Shown: positions 54,530 through 63,330, counted from the stretch's first letter. The stretch: 64,000 nucleotides of DNA from Candidatus Melainabacteria bacterium (GCA_003153555.1 PLZS01000130.1:62001-126000), one strand, 5' to 3'. The notes: generated by a model from the sequence alone, not told the origin. Numbers and translations: made by a program.

Positions 54530-56101
54530 ATGACAGCACAAGCACCAAACTTACTAACACTTCTGCTCTTCTTGCCTCTAGCGGGCGCGTTCATCATCAT
54601 GCTCTCCAGCGAGGCCGCTGCTAAACAGGTAGCAAGAGTCACGACCATCGCGATGGTTCTGTTTTCAGGGTTGATGGCATATCAATTCAATCCCTTTACG
54701 CCGGGCATACAGTTCGAAAACAAAACGACCTGGGTGACCTCGCCGTTTCCTCTTCAGTACTACGTTGGCGCCGATGGCATGAGCTTGTGCCTCATTGTTC
54801 TTACAGCTGTTGTCACGCTGCTGGCAGTATATGCAAGTGATACTGTCGGGCAGAAGCGTCCTAAGCTGTACTACAGCTTCATCATGTTGCTGACGTTCTC
54901 TTTAATGGGAGTGTTTTCCTCGCTCAATTTGCTTCAGTTCTTCATCTTTTACGAATTCGAATTGGTACCGATGTACTTCTTGATCGCCATATGGGGCGGT
55001 CCGAGGCGCGACTATGCGGCGATGAAATTCCTCTTGTACACCTTCTTTGGTGGTGTACTGATGCTTGCTGCACTGCTTTATCTGTACTTCCAACTTGCCA
55101 CTGAAGGACCAAATGTCGCCACCTTTGACATGATCGAACTGACTCAGAGAGCGCCGATGCTCGCACCAATGGTTCAGACAATTGCCTTTCTTGGCTTTTT
55201 CCTGGCATTCATTATCAAGCTGCCATCGTTTCCTTTCCATACATGGCTGCCAGATGCTCACGTTGAAGCACCAACTCCGATATCAATGATCTTGGCTGGA
55301 CTTCTTCTCAAGATGGGCGGATATGGCTTAATCCGAATCTGCATGGGATTCTTTCCTTTGATTTTCATCAAGTATGGATGGATGGTCATGGTGCTTGGCG
55401 CGTTCAATATTGTTTGGGGCGCCATGGCGTGCCTGGTGCAACAAGACATGAAGAGGATCATCGCCTTCTCGAGCGTCAGTCACATGGGCTTCATATTGCT
55501 CGGTCTTGGCTGCTTATCGGCAGCTGGCATCAATGGTGCCATCTTCCAAATGCTCAGCCACGGGATTGTTTCAGCCGCACTTTTCTTTTTAGTCGGCACA
55601 GTTTACGAGCGAACCCACACAAGGCAATTGCCGGAAATAGGTGGCGGACTGGCGAAACAAATGCCAAAGTTGTTCTACTTCTGGATGTTCTGCGCACTGG
55701 CCAATCTTGGCTTGCCAGGCTTATCGGGATTTGTCGGCGAAGTTGCCGTTTTCTACGGTTCGTACACATCTTGGATTGCCCAAGTCAGTCCAGAAGCGGA
55801 GACGGTGAGAATTTGGATTTGGATTGCGGCCACCGGCGTGATCTTAACGGCAGGCTACATGCTCTGGCTTCTCAAGCGACTTTTCTATGGACCAGAGCAA
55901 CAGAAATGGGTTGGTCATTTGACCGACGCCACTCGGCTTGAACAAGTGCTTGCTTGGTCTATGTGCGCGATGATTTTGGTGCTTGGACTATGCCCGAACA
56001 TCTTAATTCGAGAATATGGATCAGTTGCAGATCGACTCGCCGGCAGCATTAATCAGCGCCTCAGTATCGGCATGCTCGAAAACCGTAATTCGGCTCAGTA
56101 A
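54530..56101 (+). CDS. nuoM: NADH-quinone oxidoreductase subunit M
   Basis: The 523-residue complex I antiporter-like subunit has the channel motif FHTWLPDAHVEAPTPISMILAG and a glutamate in FYEFELVPMYFLIAIWGG. ATG 54530 follows AGGA by five bases; an upstream ATG at 54500 is in frame but has no such site. The gene is divergent from nuoL across about 290 bases that hold both promoters. Its last bases overlap the vWFA gene on the other strand by seven bases. Confidence 0.95.
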   Translation: MTAQAPNLLTLLLFLPLAGAFIIMLSSEAAAKQVARVTTIAMVLFSGLMAYQFNPFTPGIQFENKTTWVTSPFPLQYYVGADGMSLCLIVLTAVVTLLAVYASDTVGQKRPKLYYSFIMLLTFSLMGVFSSLNLLQFFIFYEFELVPMYFLIAIWGGPRRDYAAMKFLLYTFFGGVLMLAALLYLYFQLATEGPNVATFDMIELTQRAPMLAPMVQTIAFLGFFLAFIIKLPSFPFHTWLPDAHVEAPTPISMILAGLLLKMGGYGLIRICMGFFPLIFIKYGWMVMVLGAFNIVWGAMACLVQQDMKRIIAFSSVSHMGFILLGLGCLSAAGINGAIFQMLSHGIVSAALFFLVGTVYERTHTRQLPEIGGGLAKQMPKLFYFWMFCALANLGLPGLSGFVGEVAVFYGSYTSWIAQVSPEAETVRIWIWIAATGVILTAGYMLWLLKRLFYGPEQQKWVGHLTDATRLEQVLAWSMCAMILVLGLCPNILIREYGSVADRLAGSINQRLSIGMLENRNSAQ

Positions 56102-56910
56102 CCATCGACCCTAACCTGGGGCTCAATGGTCTTGTCCATTGGCGCAGTCGGTGGCTCAACAGAGCGCGGCAATACCTTTCCCGAAATAGCCTTGTCAACG
56201 CTCTTGCCGATGCCGTCGATCAACTCAGTCGAAGAATTGGCTTCGTAGTATTTGCCCAAGCTGATTGCAGAAATGCATTTTAGTTGTTCGCGCGCAGCTT
56301 TTTCGCGTGCCAAATCTACACCAACGACATCAACCTTCATTTGAATGCCGCGCATTTTAAGTGCCTGCAGATAGGCGCACGGATCGCCACCACAAGTGTC
56401 AGCTCCATCTGTGATCAGGATCACTGTTTTGGGTCCGTGAATGCCACGAAAATCTTCTTCAGCTGCCATTCGCAGAGCAAACATGATGGGGGTCATGCCA
56501 AATGGTTCAATCTGTCGAATATTTTTGATGATCGCGGCACGATTGTGCTGACCGATCGGAACCAGCAATGAAGTTTGGCGGCAATCAATGTCGGCTAAAT
56601 TCGAATAGCTTTGACCAAACACTCGTAGACCGAGATTTACACTGTTGGGTATGCGAGCAAGCGCATTCTGCAAAACTTCTTTAGCGGCAGACATCTTCAT
56701 TTCACCGCTGAGTTTTTCTTTCATGCTGTAAGACGCATCAAGGACAAAAAGGATATTTACGGGTCCTGCTTCTTGTTCAACCCCGCCTTCTACTCGCCCG
56801 CCACCAACACCCGCCTGCAATTCGGATTGGGCCAGCGCGGATTGCATCGTCAGCTTCGCACCAAGAAACAAGATGAATGTCAGCGATAGCAAATAAGATG
56901 CTAATTTCAT
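56095..56910 (-). CDS. secreted von Willebrand factor A domain protein
   Basis: The 271-residue protein has a signal peptide (LLSLTFILFLGAKLTM) and a vWFA domain with the metal-site motif DASYS (DxSxS) near residue 58, and a later threonine/aspartate (TDGADTCGGD). It should bind a protein partner through a divalent metal. Its start overlaps the end of the CAP-domain gene by four bases, so the two are coupled and probably cooperate outside the cell. Confidence 0.82.
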   Translation of the reverse strand: MKLASYLLSLTFILFLGAKLTMQSALAQSELQAGVGGGRVEGGVEQEAGPVNILFVLDASYSMKEKLSGEMKMSAAKEVLQNALARIPNSVNLGLRVFGQSYSNLADIDCRQTSLLVPIGQHNRAAIIKNIRQIEPFGMTPIMFALRMAAEEDFRGIHGPKTVILITDGADTCGGDPCAYLQALKMRGIQMKVDVVGVDLAREKAAREQLKCISAISLGKYYEANSSTELIDGIGKSVDKAISGKVLPRSVEPPTAPMDKTIEPQVRVDGY

Positions 56911-59120
56911 TTGCTCTTCTTATGCTTTTCTTTTTTTTCTTTCGGTGGAGTTTCCTCGCCCGGCGTTTCGATGCGAGCTGAAACATCCTCATCGACGTGC
57001 TTTGCAAGTATGGCACGTCTACTAATAGGAACCGATTTGTTCAGTTTGCTGATTGTGCCCCAGATCGTGACGTAGTAAATTCCTTCTTTGCCTTCTTTGT
57101 TGAGTGGCACTTTGCCGTTAAAGGTCAGACCCTCGACTTTGACACCACCATGAATTGGGATATCGGAAACCGGCTTGGGCTCACCAGATCCCATACCGCC
57201 AGACATTGCGATTAACGGCGCGGCTAGTGCTATCGGTGGCATAAACATCCCGCCTGCTATAGCCGCGATAACGCCTGCAGTGCGTAATGCAGTCATGGCA
57301 CCACTGTAGTCGTGCATAGATTTACCTGCGTAAGCAACATAATCTAGTGGAGGAAAGTATGGCAAGGCTTCCTCGGATTCATCAGCTGCACTGGCTAAAG
57401 CCTTATTCGCTTCCCAAGCTACCGTTATCCGATCAAACTGATAAGGCTGCATCACCACTCCCTTGATTTCCAATTTTTCTCCTATAGGAACTTCAAAAGG
57501 CAGTTCGGGAATAATACCGTGATTAGTGACAACCTCAGTCACCGCAATGACTCGATCTTTATTGGCGGTCCAATTCATTGCAAATCCGATATGTGTAGCG
57601 TCAGGATTCAAGATGGTATCTCGATCATCCTGCCTGGACATAAGGGTCTTCATTATGCCAGCAACAGCCGCTCGGGTTGGGGACTTAGAGAAAGTGTCAG
57701 GAGTTTTGTTAGAAACCAGACTCTCGGTCATGGCACCAGTGCCACCACCAACGGTGTAGCGACGATCGGGGTTTTCCCCCTTGGAATTTGCATGCGAGAT
57801 CACATTACGTTGACACAATTCCTGATTGTGCTCTTTGGCAATCTTATCGGCTAGCGAATCAATGGCGAGTGGTCCGAAGCCTGATTTCGAACGTTCGGAA
57901 TTTATTAGCTCCAGGGCAAAGTCTTTCATATCTTCAGGTGTTGTGGTCTGTTGATTTTCAGGACGCTGGGCAATTCCCTCAAAATAATCGTATTCACCAC
58001 CTGACTGATCGGTCGTCGCTAGCGGGTTTCCGAGCCAATTATTTTGCGGTACGCGCAAATTATCAATATCGGCTGTCGGTTCCTCATCATTGCCAAGTAA
58101 TGTTTTCTTCAATTGTTGCGTACGATCAAATAGAGAAAGATCAGCAAAACTCTTCTGGTAGATCGCTGTCTCGAGCTTGCTTAGCCGCTCTTCAATGGGG
58201 CTGTCGCCTTGAGTGGCACCAAAAGTTAGCTTCTCCATTCGGCCGACAGATGGATAGCTGTCACCCTGAACACCCTTGGCTGTGCTGCCAAAGGGACCGC
58301 TGCTCAAGGGGGTGGTGCTAGAAGTGGGGACAGAGGTGGTGCTTGAGGTGGTGCTGGTTTTATTGTTACCGCCGTTGTTAGCACTGCTGCCAGTACCAGC
58401 ATCTTTACCAGTGCTGGATTTCGGGTCCGTGGAAGATTGCTCGCTACGAGAGGGAGCTGGCATGGGGGCAGCCTGAGCCTTCCCGGGAACGCCGAATACA
58501 GGGAGCTGTGCAGAAGAGCCGCGCATCGGTGACCTGGCAGAGCCCTGACTAGAAGTTCCTCCAGCGTGGACTGGCTTCGATACTGGCGCGTCCCAACCGC
58601 TGACTGGAGGCGGGGTTGTTTTGATTGTGGGTGTTGCTCCCGTGCTAGACGGAGGTGTGAGCATCCCCGCGCTCTGTAGATTTGGTGCCGGCAGGATGCC
58701 GGCGCTCCCAGCGTCAGAGCCCGCACTTTGTGGATTCGGGATCCCAGCGTCAGAGCCCGCACTTTGTGGATTCGGGATCCCAGCGTTAGAGCCCGCACTT
58801 TGTGGATTCGGTGCCGACAGGGTGCCGGCGTTCCCAGGGTTTCCACCGTGTTGATTCAGGGTCGGAGCGTCTCCTGCACCTTGTGGAGACGGCAGGGTAC
58901 CGGCGCTGGCGGGTTTATAGCCTAAGCCCTGTTGATTCAAAGCCGGCGAGATTCCTGAATTCTGCAGATTAGGAGCCGGCAGAGGAACTGCGCTCCCAGC
59001 CCCAGTAATTTCATCGGACGCCAGAGCACGCGCAATGTTCGTCGTAGAGACACACGACAGCACAGCCACAACTGCTATCAATTTGCGCAAGCGAACTTGA
59101 GGATCAAAAGTTTTCATCAC
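56907..59120 (-). CDS. secreted CAP-domain protein with repeat-expanded N-terminus
   Basis: The 737-residue protein has a signal sequence (LIAVVAVLSCVSTTNIARA). A Gly/Ala/Pro/Asn-rich region follows, containing tandem 12-residue units of the SAGSDAGIPNPQ kind. The DR-x3-LE-type repeats lie near 285-340, and a CAP/SCP domain near 395-530 (LINSERSKSGFGPL, HANSKGE, IGFAMNW). A large hydrophobic hairpin (about 620-660) and a Lys-rich tail end the protein. Bacterial CAP proteins are poorly understood; some bind lipids or act in envelope maintenance. The low-complexity region includes copies of the dispersed hairpin repeat inside the coding frame. It overlaps the vWFA gene. Confidence 0.78.
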   Translation of the reverse strand: MMKTFDPQVRLRKLIAVVAVLSCVSTTNIARALASDEITGAGSAVPLPAPNLQNSGISPALNQQGLGYKPASAGTLPSPQGAGDAPTLNQHGGNPGNAGTLSAPNPQSAGSNAGIPNPQSAGSDAGIPNPQSAGSDAGSAGILPAPNLQSAGMLTPPSSTGATPTIKTTPPPVSGWDAPVSKPVHAGGTSSQGSARSPMRGSSAQLPVFGVPGKAQAAPMPAPSRSEQSSTDPKSSTGKDAGTGSSANNGGNNKTSTTSSTTSVPTSSTTPLSSGPFGSTAKGVQGDSYPSVGRMEKLTFGATQGDSPIEERLSKLETAIYQKSFADLSLFDRTQQLKKTLLGNDEEPTADIDNLRVPQNNWLGNPLATTDQSGGEYDYFEGIAQRPENQQTTTPEDMKDFALELINSERSKSGFGPLAIDSLADKIAKEHNQELCQRNVISHANSKGENPDRRYTVGGGTGAMTESLVSNKTPDTFSKSPTRAAVAGIMKTLMSRQDDRDTILNPDATHIGFAMNWTANKDRVIAVTEVVTNHGIIPELPFEVPIGEKLEIKGVVMQPYQFDRITVAWEANKALASAADESEEALPYFPPLDYVAYAGKSMHDYSGAMTALRTAGVIAAIAGGMFMPPIALAAPLIAMSGGMGSGEPKPVSDIPIHGGVKVEGLTFNGKVPLNKEGKEGIYYVTIWGTISKLNKSVPISRRAILAKHVDEDVSARIETPGEETPPKEKKEKHKKSK
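58684..58710 (+). repeat. dispersed hairpin repeat, copy 4, inside a coding frame
   Basis: Stem GCCGGCA, loop GGA, stem TGCCGGC, then GCTCCCAG, almost identical to copy 3. It lies within the CAP protein's low-complexity region and is translated. Degenerate copies follow near 58811-58836 and 58885-58910. Confidence 0.75.
58711..58810 (-). repeat. 36-bp tandem repeat in the CAP-protein gene
   Basis: Two perfect 36-bp units (58711-58746, 58747-58782) and a third, 28-bp partial unit with one change encode repeated 12-residue blocks. The number of units may vary between strains by slippage. Confidence 0.85.
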
Positions 59121-59214
59121 TACACTTTGGTGATCGATCGCTTTCCATATTTTGAACCGATTTCAGGAGGATAACAAATATATGGGGAGAATATATGCAG
59201 CTGCTTCTCATAAC

Positions 59215-60033
59215 CTACCCGACCATGCTTCCGATTGCGCCTTGTCGTCCCGTCTTGCCGCCACTCTGCCTGTGCGAGTAGAACAATTCTGGATGACACG
59301 CAGTGCAGATGTCCGTTACATCCACTTCAGCGACACCGGACTCGAGAAGTTGCAACGCATTGATTGCTTTCAAGTCAGGATAAGGCACTCCGTTCGTATA
59401 CGTGATCAATTCGGCAGCATTACTGACTGTGGAAGCCAATTTTGTCGCTACCTCATGTCCAGTTGGATAGCAGCAGCTGCCAATCGCCGGACCAACTGCC
59501 GCAACAACATCTGCGGCGTTCGTTCCAAAACGCTCAGCCATCAACTTAACACCGTTTCTGGCAATGCTGCCGGCTGTTCCTTTCCACCCAGCGTGCACTA
59601 TGCAAAGAACATTTTTTTCGGTGTCAAAAATAATAACCGGTACACAATCGGCAAAATGCAGCAGCAGCGGGCGATTCAATTCTTTTGTAGCAACGCCGTC
59701 AACTTCCTTATATGTGTTTTTATCATCCGCAACTACGACGATAGACGAATGTACCTGTCCTGGCACCGCCAGTCGCTCTGGATCGAGACCAAGCGCCTGA
59801 CACAATTTACGTCTGTTATGAGCGGCATCTGCCCTCGATTCATCCGAGTCAAGGTGCCTGCCCAAGTTGAACGTATCCACTGGTGCGGGGCTGTTTCCAC
59901 CCATTCTGGTAGTGAAAGCGTGTACGAGAGACTGATATTTGGCCAGCAGCGGCGATTGATTTAAGGTCAACCCATCAATATGCTTGGTCAACCATGAGTT
60001 TTTATTAAGGGCGCGATCGAGAGTTTTGCTCAA
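59215..60033 (-). CDS. pgeF: purine nucleoside/peptidoglycan editing factor PgeF (laccase domain)
   Basis: The 272-residue protein is a YfiH/PgeF-type laccase-domain protein: LVHAFTTRMGGNS, GQVHSSIV, HFADCVPVIIFD, VHAGWKGTAGSIA and GPAIGSCCY hold its zinc-binding Cys and His residues. E. coli PgeF edits misincorporated peptidoglycan precursors; relatives cleave purine nucleosides. The start is TTG 60033, overlapping the FabG-like stop, with GGAGGA about 11 bases upstream. Confidence 0.9.
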   Translation of the reverse strand: MSKTLDRALNKNSWLTKHIDGLTLNQSPLLAKYQSLVHAFTTRMGGNSPAPVDTFNLGRHLDSDESRADAAHNRRKLCQALGLDPERLAVPGQVHSSIVVVADDKNTYKEVDGVATKELNRPLLLHFADCVPVIIFDTEKNVLCIVHAGWKGTAGSIARNGVKLMAERFGTNAADVVAAVGPAIGSCCYPTGHEVATKLASTVSNAAELITYTNGVPYPDLKAINALQLLESGVAEVDVTDICTACHPELFYSHRQSGGKTGRQGAIGSMVG

Positions 60034-60893
60034 TGTAGTGAAAGTCCTCCACAGATATTTATAGCCTGTCCTGTAATTCCACGCGCGAAATTAGAGCAAA
60101 GATATGACACCAAATTGGCTACTTCATTTGGCTCGATAAAGCGCTGCTGGGGCACGGACAACCTGGCGATTTCTAGCGAATCACTACGATCGATATTATT
60201 CAACTTGCACCACTCTTCGTCATCCAACTGATTGCGCGCCATATCCGTGTCAACCCACCCAGGACACACTGCGTTCACCGTGATGCCATCTTTTGCCACT
60301 TCCAGTGCGAGAGACTGAGTCATGCCAATCATCCCGAATTTGGAAGCGGAATATGCGGCGCCGTAAGGCTCTCCTGACTTTCCGGAGATGGAAGAGATGT
60401 TTATTATTCGCCCCCACTTCCTTTCGATCATTAGTGGCAAAGCCGCTTTGGAAGCCCGCATCGCCGCTGTCAGGTTAACCTCAAGCACATTGCGCCAGTC
60501 TTCGAGAGCCTGTGAAACCAGCGCTTGAGCCGAGAATATGCCTGCGTTATTGACGATAATATCGAGCGCTCCATGAGCATCCTGCACTTCTTGGATAACG
60601 CCTTCGAGGGTCTCCGACTCGCTCACATCGCAGGCATAAGTAAGGCAAGACCGCTTCGATATCTTCTCGATTTCAGTTTGCGTTTCTGCCAGAGCAGTTA
60701 AATTTCGGCTTATGATAGCCAGCATTGCCCCCTGCTCCGCCAGGTCTAGAGCGATAGCCCTGCCAATGCCACGGCTCGCTCCAGTCACAAGAGCTACACG
60801 ATTAGATAGGTGAGTTGGTGTTAACAGGCTGAAACCTTCATGAAACCTTCCGGGCAGTGGACAGTCATAAAGCTTACAGCAAGTGAATCTCAC
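60030..60893 (-). CDS. fabG: short-chain dehydrogenase, FabG-like 3-oxoacyl-ACP reductase
   Basis: The 287-residue SDR has the NADP-binding VTGASRGIGRAIAL, the NNAGIFS motif, catalytic Ser in NISSISGKSG, and Tyr-Lys in YSASKFGM. It is most like FabG, which reduces 3-oxoacyl-ACP in fatty-acid synthesis. An N-terminal lead of about 30 residues precedes the usual FabG start; it begins at GTG 60893 with AGGA close by, and a later true start cannot be excluded. It is coupled to pgeF by a four-base overlap. Confidence 0.82.
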   Translation of the reverse strand: MRFTCCKLYDCPLPGRFHEGFSLLTPTHLSNRVALVTGASRGIGRAIALDLAEQGAMLAIISRNLTALAETQTEIEKISKRSCLTYACDVSESETLEGVIQEVQDAHGALDIIVNNAGIFSAQALVSQALEDWRNVLEVNLTAAMRASKAALPLMIERKWGRIINISSISGKSGEPYGAAYSASKFGMIGMTQSLALEVAKDGITVNAVCPGWVDTDMARNQLDDEEWCKLNNIDRSDSLEIARLSVPQQRFIEPNEVANLVSYLCSNFARGITGQAINICGGLSLH

Positions 60894-60946
60894 TAGTTCC
60901 TAAGAGGTCTTAGGAGACTCTCAGAAACAGACCTGGGAACATTGGT

Positions 60947-61012
60947 AAACTTTGAATGTCTTTAGATTCAGATGGCATTTGACCCCTGAGGGGCACTGAA
61001 ATTCCAAAGTTT
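60947..61012. promoter_or_regulatory. nested inverted repeat before the secreted VirB10-like gene
   Basis: AAACTTTG (60947-60954) and CAAAGTTT (61005-61012) enclose a smaller hairpin CCCC-TGA-GGGG (60983-60993). It lies 84 bases before the next start codon and may form a structured 5' leader or an operator. Confidence 0.4.
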
Positions 61013-61095
61013 GATTCATCGGCCCAACTGTTAACCGCGTGTTAAACGATGCCCATGAACCAGTAAAACAACACTCTCTGGCAAGGTAAGGAAAA

Positions 61096-62424
61096 ATGAG
61101 CACGTTTAAAATTCAAGCCAAAAGAACGCTAATTGCCGGGGCTCTCTTAATGAGCCAATCAATTTATCTGACACCACTGCCGGTGCTTGCAGATAGTTCA
61201 GTACGTTTGGCAGGGCAAACTATGTTCGCACTTCCTGCCACGACTGGCGGGGTCTCATCCGATAAGCGCGCGGAAACAGTACAGAACAACTTAGACAACG
61301 CTCTGGTCGCAGCAAAAGACCGAGGACCGTCATCAGTTAATATCACATACGTAAAAGGTCTTCCCGTTATCACTTTGGCTGGCTACCAGATCGTCACCGT
61401 AGACGGTGCAAGTGCAAAAGCGGCGGGGAGCACGCCAGCAGTGTTGGCACAGAAATGGGCAGACGCGATTCGCGGACAGCTCGCCGATCAAGCCAGCGTC
61501 AGCAGTTACGTCGCACAGCTGACCGGAAGCTACGCTTCAAGCGCGCCTCCGATTTCGCAAGCGCCTCAGCAGGCACCAATGCAGCAACAAATGCCACAGC
61601 AACAAATGCCACAGCAACAGGAAGACGGAGCAAGACCAGTAAATTATCAAGGTCAAGTTGGATATCAAAACATGAATGGACCCGGAAACGCACAATATGG
61701 TGGCTATAACAATAACCAACAACCATATAATGGTGGCGTCGGTGGCGGTGGATACGGTGGTGGAATGAGGGGACATGTCGCATATGCACCAGCTGGTCTG
61801 ACCATGGGTATCAGTCTGCAAACTTCGATTTCTACTCAAGTTGCGAAAGCAGGAGACTTAATTCAAGCGCAAATTGCCCAAACAATGTATCTCGGTGATG
61901 CCACCATTCCGGCTGGCTCGATTGTATCCGGCACCATTACTGATGCTGAAGCAGGACGGCGTTTGAGTCGTTCGGGTGAATTGAGCATCAAATTTAACCG
62001 TTTACGCACGCCAGATGGTATCGAAACACCCATTAGCGCTCACCTCATTGGTGGCATCGGCAAGTACAAAGACAAAGGTAGCGATACATCCGACACCGTG
62101 CGCGGTGAAGGCTGGAAAGCTAAAGTCGGCCAAACCGCTCTTCGTGGTGGCGTGGGAGCCGGCGCAGGTGCAGCTCTCGGTACAGCTCTTGGCGCAATCG
62201 CCGGTAGATCTGGAGGGGCCGTTGGACGTGGCGCTTGGGGCGGTGCAGCAATCGGTGGCGGTGTGGGCGCAAGCTCCATGCTGCTGAGAAAGGGACGCGA
62301 CGTAATCATTCCTTCCGGCACACAAATGCAATTGCAATTGGATGCTCCGGCTTCAATTGCAGGCGGTGGAATGGGCGGTCCTGGACAGATTGCCACCCCA
62401 TACGGCGGCAACATGCAGCAGTAA
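61096..62424 (+). CDS. secreted protein with VirB10/TrbI-like C-terminal region
   Basis: The 442-residue protein has a signal peptide (LIAGALLMSQSIYLTPLPVLA). A Gln/Gly/Asn-rich linker (about 155-225, with repeated QQMPQQ) follows, then a C-terminal region recalling VirB10/TrbI barrels: AGDLIQAQIAQTMYLGDATIPAGSIVSGTI, then a Gly/Ala-rich segment and a final IPSGTQMQLQL strand. No conjugation gene is nearby, so it is more likely an envelope protein that borrowed the fold. AAGG precedes ATG 61096 and a strong terminator follows. Confidence 0.6.
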   Translation: MSTFKIQAKRTLIAGALLMSQSIYLTPLPVLADSSVRLAGQTMFALPATTGGVSSDKRAETVQNNLDNALVAAKDRGPSSVNITYVKGLPVITLAGYQIVTVDGASAKAAGSTPAVLAQKWADAIRGQLADQASVSSYVAQLTGSYASSAPPISQAPQQAPMQQQMPQQQMPQQQEDGARPVNYQGQVGYQNMNGPGNAQYGGYNNNQQPYNGGVGGGGYGGGMRGHVAYAPAGLTMGISLQTSISTQVAKAGDLIQAQIAQTMYLGDATIPAGSIVSGTITDAEAGRRLSRSGELSIKFNRLRTPDGIETPISAHLIGGIGKYKDKGSDTSDTVRGEGWKAKVGQTALRGGVGAGAGAALGTALGAIAGRSGGAVGRGAWGGAAIGGGVGASSMLLRKGRDVIIPSGTQMQLQLDAPASIAGGGMGGPGQIATPYGGNMQQ

Positions 62425-62446
62425 TCGCATCTCAATCTAATCTGAT

Positions 62447-62471
62447 AAGGGCTCCTCACGGAGCCCTTTTT
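62447..62471 (+). terminator. terminator of the VirB10-like gene
   Basis: GGGCTCC (62449-62455), loop TCAC, GGAGCCC (62460-62466), then TTTTT: a classic intrinsic terminator 23 bases after the stop. Confidence 0.92.
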
Positions 62472-62477
62472 GCTACC

Positions 62478-62506
62478 AAAAATGGAGCGCGCACATCTTG
62501 TGTTGG
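62478..62506 (-). repeat. decayed dispersed hairpin repeat copy
   Basis: Read on the minus strand, TGTGCGC-GCTCCATTTTT matches the right half and flank of the repeat family, but the left stem arm has drifted. Only about four base pairs of the stem remain. Confidence 0.4.
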
Positions 62507-62653
62507 ATTTCAGAACTCAGTCCTGATTGGTGCATAAGCAATAGCGCGTGCTACTCCAAGAGAATCTACAGAATTAAGCACATTGCGGAAATCGCATGGA
62601 CATCCTTTGCTAAAATAGAATCGCTTAAAAGCGCCCGTCTTAGAGTTATACCA

Positions 62654-63262
62654 ATGCGAAGACCACAATCTCCATTTCTAGTTTCAATCATTTTGCTGTC
62701 AATGCTTCTTATTCCCATCGCATATGCTAAGCGCCAGCCGCAGTCGCCGGGTCCGTATATTCAAGCCGCGAATAGCTTCATGCAATCGAATAGATACAAA
62801 GACGCGATCGACAATTATTCCAAAGCAATCAAGTTCGATAAGAACAATCCTGTCTTGTATCAATCAAGAGCGAACGCAAACATATCTATGGCGAAACCAA
62901 AGAAAGCAATTGGCGATCTGAACAAAGCACTTTCGCTGGATCCAAATGATCCAAACTCGTACAATCTGCGCGCTCGGGCTTATGATGCGCTTGCCGATTT
63001 TGACAAAGAAAAAGATGATCTCGACGCATTAATCAAACGCACTCCTGAAAATGGTGTCAACTTTCTCTGGCGCGCTCGAATAAATAACCAGCTGAAAAAC
63101 ACAAAAGCAGTAATTGCTGATTGCGACCATGCCATTAATCTTGGCTTGGGGCGTCAGGAATTAGCGGATTTGTATAAATTGCGTGCCGACTCGTACAAAA
63201 AACTCGGTAAGAAAACCGAGGCTCGACAAGAATTGGTGAAGTTCAATTCTCTGCAGCAATAG
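62654..63262 (+). CDS. exported TPR protein
   Basis: The 202-residue protein has a signal-like N-terminus (PFLVSIILLSMLLIPIAYA) and about four TPR units (YIQAANSFMQSNRYKDAIDNYSKA, then LYQSRANANISMAKPKKAIGDLNKAL, and so on). It is probably a periplasmic or surface scaffold. ATG 62654 is chosen since the frame before it is not protein-like; an extended -10 (TGCTAAAAT near 62608-62616) lies just upstream. Confidence 0.75.
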   Translation: MRRPQSPFLVSIILLSMLLIPIAYAKRQPQSPGPYIQAANSFMQSNRYKDAIDNYSKAIKFDKNNPVLYQSRANANISMAKPKKAIGDLNKALSLDPNDPNSYNLRARAYDALADFDKEKDDLDALIKRTPENGVNFLWRARINNQLKNTKAVIADCDHAINLGLGRQELADLYKLRADSYKKLGKKTEARQELVKFNSLQQ

Positions 63263-63330
63263 GGGCTGCAACACTGCCAGCTTATCGAAGCATGGACTGT
63301 CTCGCTGGACACAGTCTGTTCCTCTGCTAG

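Noticed and set aside
58711-58810. Possible CRISPR array
   Set aside because: Units are directly adjacent 36-bp copies without spacers and lie inside a coding frame, so this is a tandem repeat.
58304-58846. Frame with repeated HKVRALTLGSRI units opposite or out of frame with the CAP gene
   Set aside because: The repetition comes from the 36-bp tandem array read in another frame; the CAP reading frame has the signal peptide and domain.
59152-59964. 270-codon rightward frame opposite pgeF with a good AGGAGG site
   Set aside because: It lies entirely antisense to the well-recognised PgeF gene and its product has no domain or normal composition; the AGGAGG upstream of an in-frame ATG appears to be chance.
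61561-61620. Short CAA/CAG-rich repeat as an independent element
   Set aside because: It encodes the Gln-rich linker of the secreted protein (about two 15-bp units) and is ordinary low-complexity coding sequence.
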